A DNA stretch of 64,000 nucleotides. It comes from Rapana venosa (lineage: Eukaryota; Mollusca; Gastropoda; Neogastropoda; Muricidae). Numbering within the stretch: position 1 is the first letter of the stretch; each line of letters begins with the position of its first letter. Position numbers and translations under genes: made by a program. The stretch is taken from positions 13,471,771-13,535,770 of the forward strand of contig CM054140.1 in the NCBI GenBank assembly GCA_028751875.1, read 5' to 3'. Shown here in pieces: positions 24,030 to 34,567 of the stretch. Below the pieces are notes generated by a model that was not told where the DNA came from, made no database searches, and worked only from the letters and a program-made list of their open reading frames with translations.

Positions 24030-24089
24030 CTGCTTGTGCACGAAGATCCTGCAGAGTATAGATGTAGGAGGCCACCACAAAGGACTCCA
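24030..24089 (-). CDS. Penultimate coding exon of an unidentified gene
   Basis: A 60-nt minus-strand exon between the acceptor CGAGCTCTTTCAG and the strong donor CAG|GTAAGG. It enters after the first base of a codon and reads ESFVVASYIYTLQDLRAQA, leaving one base that joins the terminal exon in frame. The frame is also open for a short way upstream of the acceptor, so the exact 5' edge is uncertain. The segment looks like an amphipathic helix. Function unknown. Confidence 0.5.
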
Positions 24090-25345
24090 CTGAAAGAGCT
24101 CGATGATAAATTTCAAGGGATGGACACAAGTAGATGTATCAGATCTGCTGGCAGCCGCCCACCAAAGTTTGCAATGGAGGTCCCCCACAAAGTCTGCTGC
24201 AGCTATCCAGTTCCCCAGGCAACCAAATGGGTCTAGAGGTCAAGTGATAGAGTAACATTGCAGTTTCCATCGTGTTCTGTTCCATGTCTTGGGTTGAGCA
24301 CAGCAGTGAAGAGGTAACTGTATTGGAAGTGTTCTGAAAAGAAAATTGGGGCTCTGATAGGTATAACAAAAAACCCCAGCTACATGGATAACTACTAACT
24401 CATGAATGAACAGTAAGAATGAAATTCAAAGTTTTTATGGACTATTTTTTAAGATTATTTGTTATACATTTTTTTTTACAATTCATGGGCGTAATTTATG
24501 CAGTATAGAGTAGTTTACGCAAGCCAAGTTCTATCATTGCCAGTCAAAATGAAATTGGCAATAGTTTAATATGTAGGCCTATAAATAATTCAGCTACAAT
24601 ATGCATCCATATCTCTCTCTCTCTCTGAGAGTATGTATGTGCAACTATGCGTGTTTTCAGTGAAATCCACTCGGCTATGATTACAAGTCTTATTAGTTAT
24701 TACCAAATTAGTTCTTGGACAGGCATGTGTGTAACAAGACTATTTTGATCAGTAAGTACTTGGCAATAAGCTAAGGACTCATGAAAATCATAAATGTTCA
24801 ATAAATACAGATCGCGTGTGTTGTTGAGGACAAATTTCCGACACAGCACTTTGAGGCATCATAATTCATATGCATACAAAAATTTATAACATCTTTCATT
24901 CTTTGTTAAGAATGTTTAGTATGTTTGTACTGGAACTTGTGTGCTTTAGTTTTAGTTAAAAGATATAACTAGAGCACAAATTTTAAAAAATAAAAAAAAA
25001 ATTTTCTAAACCTTCCAAGTTTACATCTATGATTTCGTATAGAGTGGATGCCATATCTATGGGTTAAGTCAACAAGGAATAATCGGCAATTTCATATGAA
25101 ACGAAAGTACCATGGGTGGAAACGGAAAGTAGGGGCCTACAGGCTACAATCATTATCGGCATTATTGTACATATTTGCCAGAAATAAATTTGTAGGGAAG
25201 TTCATTTACAGCTAAGCATTGGGCACAAGTTGCAATGTTGGTTGCTTTAAATCCATTTCATGGGAACTCAACAAAGGGCCAATCTTTGGTCGGACAACAT
25301 CCACTCTTCCAAGTTGATTTCTGCTCCAAACTTTGGCCTACCCAC

Positions 25346-25420
25346 CTTTAGAGTTTGTTGTCTGCTACTTCTCGTTTGTTTCCACACACGCACTTGAACG
25401 GGTTTTTTTTCTGCATTCAT
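25346..25420 (-). CDS. Possible first coding exon (25 codons)
   Basis: A minus-strand ATG at 25420-25418 opens a 25-codon, basic and Gln-rich frame (MNAEKKPVQVRVWKQ near its start) that ends at a plausible donor, AAAG|GTGGGT. Several short upstream ATG frames lie between it and the promoter-like DNA. It ends in phase 0, which does not fit the exon at 24089 directly. Without a middle exon this stays tentative. Confidence 0.3.
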
Positions 25421-25479
25421 ATTTATATTGTTCTTTAAAGGATTCCTTCGAAGCCAGGGTTGAAAGTGTTTCTCATCCA

Positions 25480-25600
25480 AACATCGTTAATTTTACAGTG
25501 GCCCGGCAATGGCGCTCATGTGATGTGGGCTAGGCCTAAAGGGAAGTAACTCCAACTTTCCCGCCCAAAGTTGAAAAGAATGCTGACATCAAAATTGTTT
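25480..25600 (-). promoter_or_regulatory. Promoter-like segment with E2F-type site
   Basis: CpG-richer than its surroundings. It holds TTTCCCGCCC (an E2F-type match) at about 25557-25566, AAGGGAAGTAACTCC at about 25539-25553, and CAATGGCGCTC (YY1-like) at about 25507-25517. It sits directly upstream of the possible first coding exon on the minus strand. There is no obvious TATA box. Confidence 0.35.
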
Positions 25601-27013
25601 TGGATTATTTTCCGTTTGACTTTTTTTCGTTTTACTTTTCCCCCCCTCCTATCAGTCATAAATTTCTAGATTTCATAATGAAACTAGATGGGAATGCTAG
25701 TTTTCCAACTTCTACGAATCTTAACTGTACGAATTCGGCATTCTGGGGAGAAAATGTTAAAGGCTTTTTCCCCACAAGGGAAAAACATTCTTTTCAAAGA
25801 AATGCGTTAAGGTCACCACTAACTGCTTGACATTGTAGTTTGACAGTTTTGTGGCGGAGTAATTATGAAAAAATACCCAAGTTCTAATTGTGGTCCAAAA
25901 TTACCTGAGCTCATTCCAAACGATAAAAATGTTCGAAGAACTGAATACATATTTTGACTGTTGGCGAAGTTGCACTAGAATAGCAGGGGTATTTCTCTTT
26001 GACGTGGGCCGAAATGGCCGACTATCTGGAATAAAGTTAATGGATGTCACTTTAGCTGGTATGCATCGAAATTGCAGCAATACCCCCCCCCCCCCCCCCC
26101 AAAAAAAAAAAAATATATATATATATATATATATTCTGAAACCTCTGCTGGGAGGTAATATATAACCACAACAATTTCCCTTAACTGAAAACCTTTTTTT
26201 TTTTCCTGTAGACGGTTTACAAAAGAAAAAAATGCCTTTTGTCTAAAAGGTCAGGTTCAACTGCCACTATGACCGGGTGTGCCACTGGACTAAGTTTACG
26301 GCTTAGAACATAAGACATGCAAAATAGGCAATGGGGAACATTACCAAAACCATTGTAAAAGTGCGTCAGAGGCGACCAGCAGCTTCAGTTTCACTGGGCA
26401 CTCATGTCGGAAGACCATAGATAAAGATGTAACATTTCGAATCAAACTGTTCCGCTTTGTGCTCATCTCGTCATTGCACCCGCCCCCAGGAATGACTTAT
26501 GCTAAGGTGGGACACAACTGACAGCTCAATTTGCCGTAGGCTTATATTTGACCAATCAGGAACGAGCTTGCTTTTTCTTCTTTTAAAAAAAAAAAGCCTT
26601 TTCTTTTCCGGGAGACATGCAAAACTTTGACCCCTCATGGCACAATACACACAGCTGTACGATTCAAATTTTTCGGCAAATGCGTCTTATTCACTTTTGT
26701 CCCCTTTATTACCATTACAGGATTAGTACTAGGTCAGTCAATGAACAGAAGGGCAAAAAGCCGAACTGGAAGATGAGGAAAAGAAATAAAACTAGCTATA
26801 TCAGTCAAGTAACTCTGCATGCCATGAAACCAAGGAAGAGAAGGGGAACAAACGGAAACATTGCCCAACCATGACCATCGCCTATGCAACTTTACTTTTG
26901 GTACTCAGAACACAATATTGTGCTAAACTGCATGTGTTTCACTAGTTCATACTCAACTTGAAATAACTATGAAAACTAAAACCAGAGACTTTAAAAACAA
27001 AAACGAAAGTTAC
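25601..27013. other. Mostly non-coding; second CCAAT-bearing segment
   Basis: Contains a C run then A run and (AT)n at about 26081-26134. A CCAAT motif (GACCAATCAGG) lies near 26551, with TTTTCCGGGAG (ETS-like) near 26606, just before a plus-strand ATG at 26617 that opens an 85-codon frame of unclear origin. I cannot support a gene here. Confidence 0.35.
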
Positions 27014-27190
27014 CTTTGAGCTCAGGTCAACATGGCGAGGCAGCGACAGCGCACAGTGTCTTGTGCAGTCGTCGCCGTCAGTTTGTCGAATGACCAATGA
27101 CGTGAATTGTCTTAGGGACTACAACTCAGTTTCGCAACGCCCTCTATGGGTAAACACAGTTAGTTCGCACGTGCTTCGCGGATCTGCAGT
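27014..27190 (-). promoter_or_regulatory. CpG-rich promoter-like segment with first-exon donor
   Basis: On the minus strand this has CACGTCATTGGTCATTCG (a CRE-like CACGTCA beside a reversed CCAAT box), several CGACG and GCGCTGTCGCTG stretches, a short ATG TTG ACC TGA upstream frame, then the donor CTCAAAG|GTAACT with its exon end at 27014. The marked CpG content stands out in this window. It may be a 5' UTR exon of the minus-strand gene below. The plus strand also has AACATGGCGAGG with a short frame, so direction is uncertain. Confidence 0.4.
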
Positions 27191-27238
27191 AGCACGCACT
27201 GACGGTGATAAACGTTTAATCTCTCTCTCTCTCTCTCT

Positions 27239-27300
27239 CTGGACTGGATGTAAAAAAGCATAATTTTATGGGTGTTTAATCATTATCCTCGAAATATTAG
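27239..27300 (+). mobile_element. S1-family SINE 3' fragment
   Basis: Only the terminal block remains: GGACTGGATGTAAAAAAGCA, then a diverged TTTAATCATTATCCTCGAAA. It is preceded by a short CT repeat. Confidence 0.8.
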
Positions 27301-27569
27301 AATTTGATTTGATTTGATCGCTCTCCCTCTATTATGTGTAGTTAATGATAGATGTTGTCAAAGTCTCTAATGTGTTGTTATTCCCCCCTGGGGCCTATCA
27401 GTATAAATAGCAATTCCACCTTTTGGAAATTCTGGCTAGGAATTCCCTCTTTTCTACCCCTCTCTTTATTTCTGCGTAGTTCCTTCTTTCTTTTCACCTC
27501 CTTGTGTATTTTCGGCCTTATTGGTCTATTCTCCTGCATTTTTTTTTCCATGAAAGACTTAACCTTCAC

Positions 27570-28250
27570 CTTTTTTTCACTCAGTAGACCGTTGGGGCAC
27601 CACTTAAGATTTTGCAGCCAGCTTCCTCCACTCCTCGCGGTTTTTAGCTTTCTGTCTCAATTAGTTGACTCAAGGTCAGTCCACACTCGTTTTCTCTGTC
27701 TGCCTCTTCGACTCCCACTTTGTACTGTTCCCTATAGGACCGTCTTGGCCAGTCCAGATCTTTGTGGGACCTGTCTGTACGACTTCAGTTTACCAAGAAG
27801 TTTCCGATAGCATCTCATATCTCATCTTCATTGACTGTATCCTTCTTTCAGTGTCTGCGGTTATTGTCCACGTTTCACATGCCTACAAAAAATTGACATG
27901 ATCAGGGAGCGCATCAGTCTGATCCTGAAGTTGATGGCGATGTTCTTGTTGTTCCAGAGGACTCTCAGTTTGGTCATTGCAGCTGTGGTCTTGGCTACCC
28001 TGAAGAAAATTTCAGGTTTTGATCGTTCATCCAATACTGCAGCCCTAGATATTAATTACAGCTATAGACGGTGTCAGTTTTCTTGCTGTCTATAGTAATG
28101 TCAATGCTGATAGCACTGCTTGTCATCAAATGGGATTTATCTGCGTTGATCTGGATGCCATATGCCGAAGAGACCTCATCAAGGTGACTTACCAAGTTTA
28201 CCAGGTCTTGCAGAAAGACAAAGTAATAATAAGAACCATTCTCTACCATC
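27570..28250 (-). mobile_element. Decayed LINE, reverse transcriptase C-terminal half
   Basis: Minus-strand frames show in order LQDLVNLVSHLDEVSSAYG and IQINADKSHLMT (28220-28115), which is the template-binding end of the RT palm. Next come a LWNNKNIAI..RIRLMRSL segment near 27940, SGLAKTVL near 27740, a GSRRGRQRKR segment near 27700, and KNREEWRKLAAKS near 27625. This order matches a widespread invertebrate LINE polyprotein. Stops and frameshifts separate the pieces, so it is inactive. Confidence 0.8.
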
Positions 28251-28382
28251 CCGAAGTCGGATGCGCTGGGCCTGACTTGTCAAGCGTTTACCGGCAGTGC
28301 AACGCATCGTTGCTCATATGATAGAAAACAATAATTGCTGTCTGAGCATTCGACGACGACGACGACGAAGAAGAAGAAGTAT
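28251..28382 (+). repeat. R4 repeat with GAC/GAA tail
   Basis: Reads CCCGAAGTCGGATGCGCTGG, GCCTGACTTGTCAAGCG, CGGCAGTGCAACGCATCG, AACAATAATTGCTGTCTGAG and a tail of CGA then GAA repeats. It matches 20285-20360 and 49615-49745. It directly abuts the LINE remnant, so it may mark the 3' end of another non-LTR element. Confidence 0.75.
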
Positions 28383-29236
28383 TGATATGATATTGTCGAG
28401 TTCACGTTTACATGCTGGACATGTTCATATTGTTCTCACCGACAACGGCTGGCATGTGCGCGCGCATGTATGTGTATGTTGTTGTTGTCTTCAATTTAAC
28501 GTCTGTTCACACTTCGTGATAATTATTAGACAGTGTGTGTGTGTGTGTGTGTGTTGTTTTGCGGCTTCCTCTTCTGTGATGTTCCTGTCATGGTGTTTCC
28601 ACGTTGCTCATCTCCATCCCAAAAATTCCCAGATTCGTTAAGTCATCCTCAAGGGAGTCAATCAATGCAAGGCCGCTGTGGGGCCACCAGGCAGACGGGC
28701 CCTGAGCAGTTTCTGTTGGGTCACTTTGGTGGTGTTCAGTAGGGCCTGTTCTGAGGTAACAAACGCAGGACACCACCCACTAAGCCTGATATTGACGAAA
28801 ATAGTAGTTTAATTAACCGTGGAGCCACACTGAACCTCAAACTGCCAAAGCCTTTTTTTGACAAACTCACCACAGGTACAGAAGAGTATGGAAAATCGTA
28901 AATGAGGTCACCATGAGACCAGAGCTACAAAGGCTTCCGAATCAGACAATTTTCTGCCATTGCATGATATGATGGTAATGAGGATGATGTAATAGGCTGT
29001 ATTATCAGTGGCTTTCCCACTCATGGAATTCCACATTACGTCTTTGTCTTTAATGATCGACTATGACTCTCTGACTAGGAGGCTTCACTTGCACAGAACT
29101 TACGTGCTGCAGCCCTGGGGGCTAGTTGGCCTTTGGAGAACATCTCAAACACTAACTGTCCGCAGGCTGTCTTGGCCAAGAGAGTGGGGATGTACTATGA
29201 GCAAGCATCTCCACTATAATAAATTCCTGCCTAATA
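28383..29236. other. Non-genic DNA, nothing recognised
   Basis: A short GT tract lies at about 28534-28554. No gene or known repeat was recognised. Confidence 0.45.
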
Positions 29237-29480
29237 TCCAGCCGCGTGGCACAGTGGTTAACGCCTTGGATTTCGAACTGGAAGGTCGCAGGTTCGAACC
29301 CCATAAGTCAGAGGGATTTTTCGGACCCCAGCCAACCCTACCCAGAGTGAGTGTGCTGTGAGCTCACTGGGAAGACTGGGACCACACAGTCAAGTTTCAT
29401 CCACTTTACGGATGCGAATTTGGGAGCGTTGCTCAAACTACCTGACCAACACTGCAGGTGTCTGTATCTCTAGGCCTGGT
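29237..29480 (+). mobile_element. tRNA-derived SINE of a further family
   Basis: Begins GCCGCGTGGCACAGTGGTTA (A box) and has GGTCGCAGGTTCGAACCCC (B box) about 45 bases on, the spacing of a tRNA promoter. A non-tRNA body follows with GGATTTTTCGGACCCCAG and GTGAGCTCACTGGGAAGAC. Only one copy was noticed in the window. Confidence 0.75.
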
Positions 29481-29774
29481 TGACGCCAGGATTATATGAT
29501 AGTAAGCTAGAGTACAACCCTGTCAAGTAGTCTGAAAGCATACGTACTTCCACAGCAGCATCATTATGTCCTCCTCAATATCATTGATCGTCATGCAATA
29601 CACACACACACAAAACTAGTGCCTCTGATACTGTGGTCCCAGTTGCTCTGGTCTCAAAGCCTTTGGGGTTGGAGGTTCACGGGGAACGGTCGTTGGAGGG
29701 ACCTTGTGGTGGTTGCCACCTCGGGTGGGCAACTCACTCCCTCTGGATAGAGCTCTGAAGTTTACCAATGGCGC
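29481..29774. other. Non-genic DNA, possible SINE remainder
   Basis: Contains a short CA tract near 29599 and a G-rich stretch, TTTGGGGTTGGAGGTTCACG, near 29661. No gene was seen. Confidence 0.4.
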
Positions 29775-29835
29775 TGGCGAGATATATATATACGACCGTT
29801 TTTGTCCACCTATAAGGTAGCCGCATTCTGACAGA
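29775..29835 (-). mobile_element. S3-family SINE fragment
   Basis: In reverse: CTGTCAGAATGCGGCTACCT, TATAGGTGGACAAAAACGGT, then CGTATATATATAT. It matches the S3 segment AATGTGGCTACCTTCATGG and the GGGCAAAA part after it. Confidence 0.65.
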
Positions 29836-30625
29836 AGATTCTAAAATTAATGTTGTGGGACCTTTTATTTGTAAGGAAGAATGACAAGTCTGGAACAACA
29901 TTTCTCCGCCAAGATATTTGATTAATTTTGGGATTGTGGTTTTTGGGGTTCACTTTCTTTTGGAGTAGAGAAAACTTTCTTGTGTGAGGAGGAATGACAG
30001 AATTTAAATGCATATTCCCCATAAAAAAATTCTGTATATTGAGAAATGACCGATGATACATCTTCAGAGTCTTGATAACGCATTCTTTCTCCAAAATCTT
30101 TTGTGGAGGAGAAGGTATATCTGGTTACTTGTACTGTTCCTCAACTATTTTCTGGTTGTTGTTGGGTTTTTCTTTTTTATACTAGCTCCCCCCAGTCCCC
30201 CCCCCTCCCCCCCCCAAATCTTCACGGCTCTGAATGAATTTTCACTGTCAGAAGGAACGGAAGAAGACAGACTCTCAAAGTGGTGCATTTCTCCTCAAAC
30301 ATTTTTTTTTTCACAAAATGATGCATTCCTCCTACACCAATTTTCTAAGGTTTTCAGCACCCATCCAAGGGGCGCTGGAGTCGAGTGGTTCAGACCGTTC
30401 AACTTGATCTCATGGGTCCATGAAGTCGTGGGTTCGAATCTCGGCGGAGTATGGTGAATTAAGGGTGTTGGAGTTTTGACGATCTTCCAGGTCAACTTCA
30501 CGTGCAGACCTGCCAGTGCCTTAATTCCCTTCATGTATAGTTATACATGCAGAAGATCAAAATAACATGGCATGTTTAAGATCCTGTAAATCATGTCAAA
30601 GTGGGTTAGGAGAATACAAACATAC

Positions 30626-30856
30626 CTGGATGAGACTATAAACGGAGGCCCCGTGTGCGAACGCATGCAGAACATCTTGCGCACACGTTAAATCCTGTTC
30701 CGCTTTTCGTAAGAGTAGGACATTGTGTGCCGGTGGGAACAGATGACAAAATTCACAAAAATGCATACACACGGGGACTGGATGTAAAAAAGCACATGAG
30801 TGCTTATTTCATTATCCTCGATATAAAAGAATAAAATAAAATTAAAATTAAAAAAG
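30626..30856 (+). mobile_element. S1-family SINE nested in S3, 5'-truncated
   Basis: Runs from GGATGAGACTATAAACGGAG to CATTATCCTCGATATAAAAG with an A-rich tail. It lacks the tRNA-like head. ACATACC on the left and ACATCCC on the right may be a worn target duplication. Confidence 0.88.
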
Positions 30857-30937
30857 TACATCCCGAATCCGGAATGTGGCTTCCTTCATGGGGGGCAAAA
30901 CATTCCCAAAGGCAAGATCTCACCATTGGGGGCAGAG

Positions 30938-31297
30938 GTGGGGGGATGGGACGGGATAGCCTGGTGGTTAGAGTGATGCATTGGTGATCTGCTGACCTGG
31001 GTTCGGTTCTCGTTCAAGAGGATTTTTCCTCTGGAGTTGACATCAGTGCCAACTCCACTCTCCCCAAAAGTCTTTCGGATAGGACTATAAACCGAGGTCC
31101 CGAATGCGAACGCACGCAGAACATCTTGCGCACACGTTAAAACCCGTTCCGCTTTTGGGAAGAGTAGGGCATTGTGTGCCGGTGGGAACAGATGATAAAA
31201 TTTACAAAACTGCATACACTCGAGGACTGAATGAAAAAAAGCACATGAGTGCTTATTCCATTATCCTCGAAATAAAAGAATTTTGTAAAAAGTTTTA
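30938..31297 (+). mobile_element. S1-family SINE nested in S3, full length
   Basis: Begins GGATGGGACGGGATAGCCTG with the A box TAGCCTGGTGGTTAGAG, and has GACCTGGGTTCGGTTCTCG as its B box. Then come the linker CTCTGGAGTTGACATCAGTG, the S1 body and the terminal AGCACATGAGTGCTTATTCC block. This is the best reference copy of S1 in the window. Confidence 0.92.
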
Positions 31298-31610
31298 AAA
31301 ACCCTGGGAGCTCTAGCCAAGGAACAACAAAAAACCCGCATCCATCCTTTTTTTCTTTCATTTCTTTCTTCAACGTTTCCCAATTCATCTTCCATTCATG
31401 TAATTTTCATACACCACTCTCAAAACACTTAGATCATTTTTTTATATTTATTTATCATTCGAATTGTACAAATGTCATACAATCGATCAGTTTTCTTTTT
31501 TGATCTGCTCTAAATAAACCGATCTCTATCCAGTAAGCGCATACAGAAAGCTTGGCTGTGTTCATATGATGCCAGGCCAGTTCCTGCCAACGTTGTCTCT
31601 CAGACATAGA

Positions 31611-31798
31611 TGCAAGCTTCACCGAGTGAATGGCAGAAAATACATCTCAATTTCACCTCAGTTGAATTTCTGTATGCAAGCTTCACCGAGTGAATGGCAG
31701 AAAATACATCTCAATTTCACCTCAGTTGAATTTCTGTATGCAAGCTTCACCGAGTGAATGGCAGAAAATACATCTCAATTTCACTTCAGTTGAATTCT
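31611..31798 (+). repeat. 64-bp tandem repeat, three copies
   Basis: Copies start at 31611, 31675 and 31739 with TGCAAGCTTCACCGAGTGAA. The first two are identical and the third differs at one or two bases near its end, so the array is very recent. Confidence 0.95.
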
Positions 31799-33162
31799 GT
31801 CTCCCTTTTTATTCGACACTAAGCAGTGGTCTGGGTACTAGCACTACAAAGTGAGCTGGTCATCCTCTTGCTGCTAGTTCTGGATAGCAAACATGTGAAC
31901 ATACACACATCCACCCTCAGAGGCAAAATCTACGCAGACAAGAGGAGGAACACCGAGGTAAATAAATAAATAAACAAATTAATAAGAAGGTGGTAGCATT
32001 GCAGTGTTGATTCCATTTTAATAAACAGTCTGGTTATCTTATATGAGTTATCACTGATTCCATGCTATCTTTCGATTTCCCCAACTATTGGTAACAAATA
32101 GAAATCTACAGGTGAAGATATCAAATTGAGCCATTGCATAAGACAAAACAGCCTGTCTTGGTGAGGTGACGAAAATCGTAGTACCCATTATCTAAAACAT
32201 TATTTCATACCAGCAACTGTTGTAAGACATGCAGTACACAACAAAATATAGGATGCAAATGACTTTACAACTACTGTATAATCATAACCCATTTGTTTTC
32301 TTGTCCTCATGTAAATTGTCCTAGGGAAAGTTTTTCTATGGACTCTTACGCCTGTGCACAACATCTCTCTGCTTAGGGCTCACTTGACACACAAGCACCC
32401 AGACCACTACATCACTGAAATGGAATGGAAAAGGCCGAAAAAACTTGAGGCACTGCTCTTCAACTACGTAAACCATTTACAGCAACTTGCTATTCTTTCA
32501 AACTAAGGTACAAGAAATAATTATGAACAAAATAATGACACTTAGCAACTACACAAAGTGCACAGTACATAGCCATAACAGTGAAACCATCACATCTGTG
32601 CCTTTTTATTATTCCATGTATAGGCAGCTGCAATCTAAACATTCTACTAATCATGGAAAGTAATGAAAATATATGTACACAAACAACCAAAGTGGCAGCA
32701 ATGTAACAAAGGGTACATAACCAGTGGAGGCAAGGGAGAGGGCTGCTATGGAGGCCTGAATGTGCAAATAAAGAGAGGGAGGGAGAGGGAATGTGGTTAC
32801 ACAGTGGAATTCCTTAGCTCCCCAAGTGATATAGACATCACAGTGTTCATAGACAACGCAGAAACGGACTACACAATATATACACAAGGGCCCTGGAAAG
32901 TAAGACAAAACACAAGTTGACCTATATGTATATTTTTGAAAAAGTGCCCATGCATTATTTCCGACAGGATTAATTTTGTGCACAAAACGTTATTATTAAC
33001 GATTGGACCAATATGAAGAAAAGATATTGACAACAATCCGACAATTAGCACCTGAAAGAAATTCTTTCCTTTCAAACATAGATAAATTGTATTACAACCT
33101 TTCCCAAACAATGTCAAAGCAACCATGCCTACCCTTTTTTAAATTCTTTTTAGTCTCTCATT
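31799..33162. other. Non-genic DNA, nothing recognised
   Basis: No exon or repeat was recognised. A plus-strand frame near 33003-33130 reads like a peptide (MDQYEEKILTTIRQLAPERN) but has no flanking splice signals or known match, so it is not called. Confidence 0.4.
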
Positions 33163-33255
33163 GCAAGGTTGAAGGATTAAGCACTCATATGCTTGGTTGT
33201 TGTTGTTTTTACACCCAGTCCCAGTGTGCATGCAGTCTAATAGTTTACTCAGACA
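33163..33255 (-). mobile_element. S1-family SINE 3' fragment
   Basis: In reverse it keeps the end of the S1 body, CACACTGGGACTGGGTGTAA, followed by AGCATATGAGTGCTTAATCC. It is strongly truncated. Confidence 0.75.
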
Positions 33256-34282
33256 TCATAGAAATATGTCTACCTTTTTCTTATGGGGATTGCTTGTGGG
33301 CCTCTAACTAACAGCAAGTAAGAGCAGAATGTACAAGTTCATGTGAAAAGTACATCTGTACACTCTTTATTGCTGTTCTGTGGAACACCCAGGCTGACAA
33401 CTGCACAAAGTACTGCACAGCCGCCAAAGGAAAACCTGTATCAGACTAAATGTGAGATTCCATTTCCACCATCATAAAAGCTACAAGGCATTTGACTGAA
33501 GAGGTGGGCACTCAAATGGCTTGCCACTTAAACAGCATCACCAGACCCCATCTCCTCTCTCTTCCTTCAGGACTCTCAAGCTACTACTAATACCAGATAG
33601 AAATCTTTGCCTTTGCATGCAATCCTCTAAATTCCAACAGGCTTCCTGGCCTTAAAATCGTGGACCTTTACAATGTAACAGTCAAAATGTCCCTTTTCAA
33701 CACATTCTGCTATGCCATATCCAAAGTGCATGTTGCTTTAAAAAAACAACAACCCAAACAAACCAAACTTGTTTGTCCTAGCTGAAGGGAAAGATAAAGG
33801 GTGGGGATGTATGAGATTCCAGGCATTTTGAACTAACAACTATTGATCTGAAGGTCGTTTTGTGACGCCTAAAATCTCTGCACTGTACCTCAGATTTGGG
33901 CTTCCTCTTAGGTTGGTTTTGTGTTTTAAGTACAAACCTGAATACTTTCCAACTGGAACCTATGTCAAAAATGAGAAAGACCCCCCAAAAAAAACAACAA
34001 CAACCACCAACAAACCCCAACAACAACAACAACAAAAAACCCAACAGCAACAAAACCCCAAACAAAAAAACCCAAACAGGCAAAACATAATAATGAAAAC
34101 AATTTTCCCCAACACGCCAGTTCATAATAATTTTCTTGTAGCTTTTTCTCAGACAGAGGGATTTGTGACATGGATTCCATCAATAACTCATTTCCAGCTA
34201 AGGACTGGGACCACCCCACCCCCCTTCCCCAGCAAAGTGAACATAAACATTCTGATTATAGAACAGTGAACAACATGCATTT
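33256..34282. other. Non-genic DNA with an A/C-rich CAA repeat
   Basis: A degenerate CAACAA and CAAAAACCC-rich stretch lies at 33985-34085. Small frames here translate into Gln/Asn/Lys runs and are not genes. Confidence 0.5.
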
Positions 34283-34308
34283 ACAAGCACATCATTTAGG
34301 AGTGATTA

Positions 34309-34322
34309 TTTATTTCTTTATT
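34309..34322 (-). terminator. Two AATAAA polyadenylation signals
   Basis: Read on the minus strand, AATAAA occurs at 34322-34317 and again at 34314-34309, about 250 bases after the stop codon of the profilin-like gene. A GT-rich stretch downstream (TGCATGTTGTTCACTG, near 34280-34265) fits a cleavage-site context. Confidence 0.6.
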
Positions 34323-34567
34323 TTTTTAAAGTTGGAAGCGTTGGGGGAGGAACTATGTGGCAACTGACCAGCAGGATATCACCACCTCTTCAGCCTCCTC
34401 TTTTTGGCAGCGGGGATAGTACACAAATGGTGACACCTGCCCACTTCACAACAAGTCACAACTTTTCACTTAGGGGGAAACAAAAATCAAGTGACAACAA
34501 TGACAACAAAATTATCCTGATAAATTAAAAAAAAACGGGGGGAGAAAAAAAGGAAAAGAAAACTCAA

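Larger units (their letters stand above)
23112..25420 (-). other. Probable unidentified minus-strand gene (extent of candidate coding exons)
   Basis: This brackets three minus-strand exon candidates: 25420-25346, 24089-24030 and 23164-23112. The last two join cleanly; the first cannot join directly to the second because the phases differ, so at least one middle exon is missing from my reading. A further exon-like segment starts at 24333 after a strong acceptor (CCAATTTTCTTTTCAG) and reads HFQYSYLFTAVLNPRHGTEH, then on to a TAG, but I could not place it in the same transcript. The region between is AT-rich and intron-like. Promoter-like DNA lies at 25480-25600 and 27014-27190. Confidence 0.45.
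30362..31340 (+). mobile_element. S3-family SINE carrying two nested S1 insertions
   Basis: The host SINE starts with a tRNA-like head: GAGTCGAGTGGTTCAGACCG and the B box CGTGGGTTCGAATCTCGGCG. The central domain runs to about 30626, resumes at 30857 with CATCCCGAATCCGGAATGTG, is interrupted again near 30938, and resumes near 31300 with AAACCCTGGGAGCTCTAGCC. Removing the two S1 copies gives the uninterrupted order seen at 15812-16110 and 59968-60090. This dates both S1 insertions after the S3 insertion. Confidence 0.85.

Noticed and set aside
29237..29310. Possible tRNA gene
   Set aside because: A and B boxes are present but the acceptor and anticodon arms do not pair as in a tRNA, and a non-tRNA body follows, so it was called a SINE.
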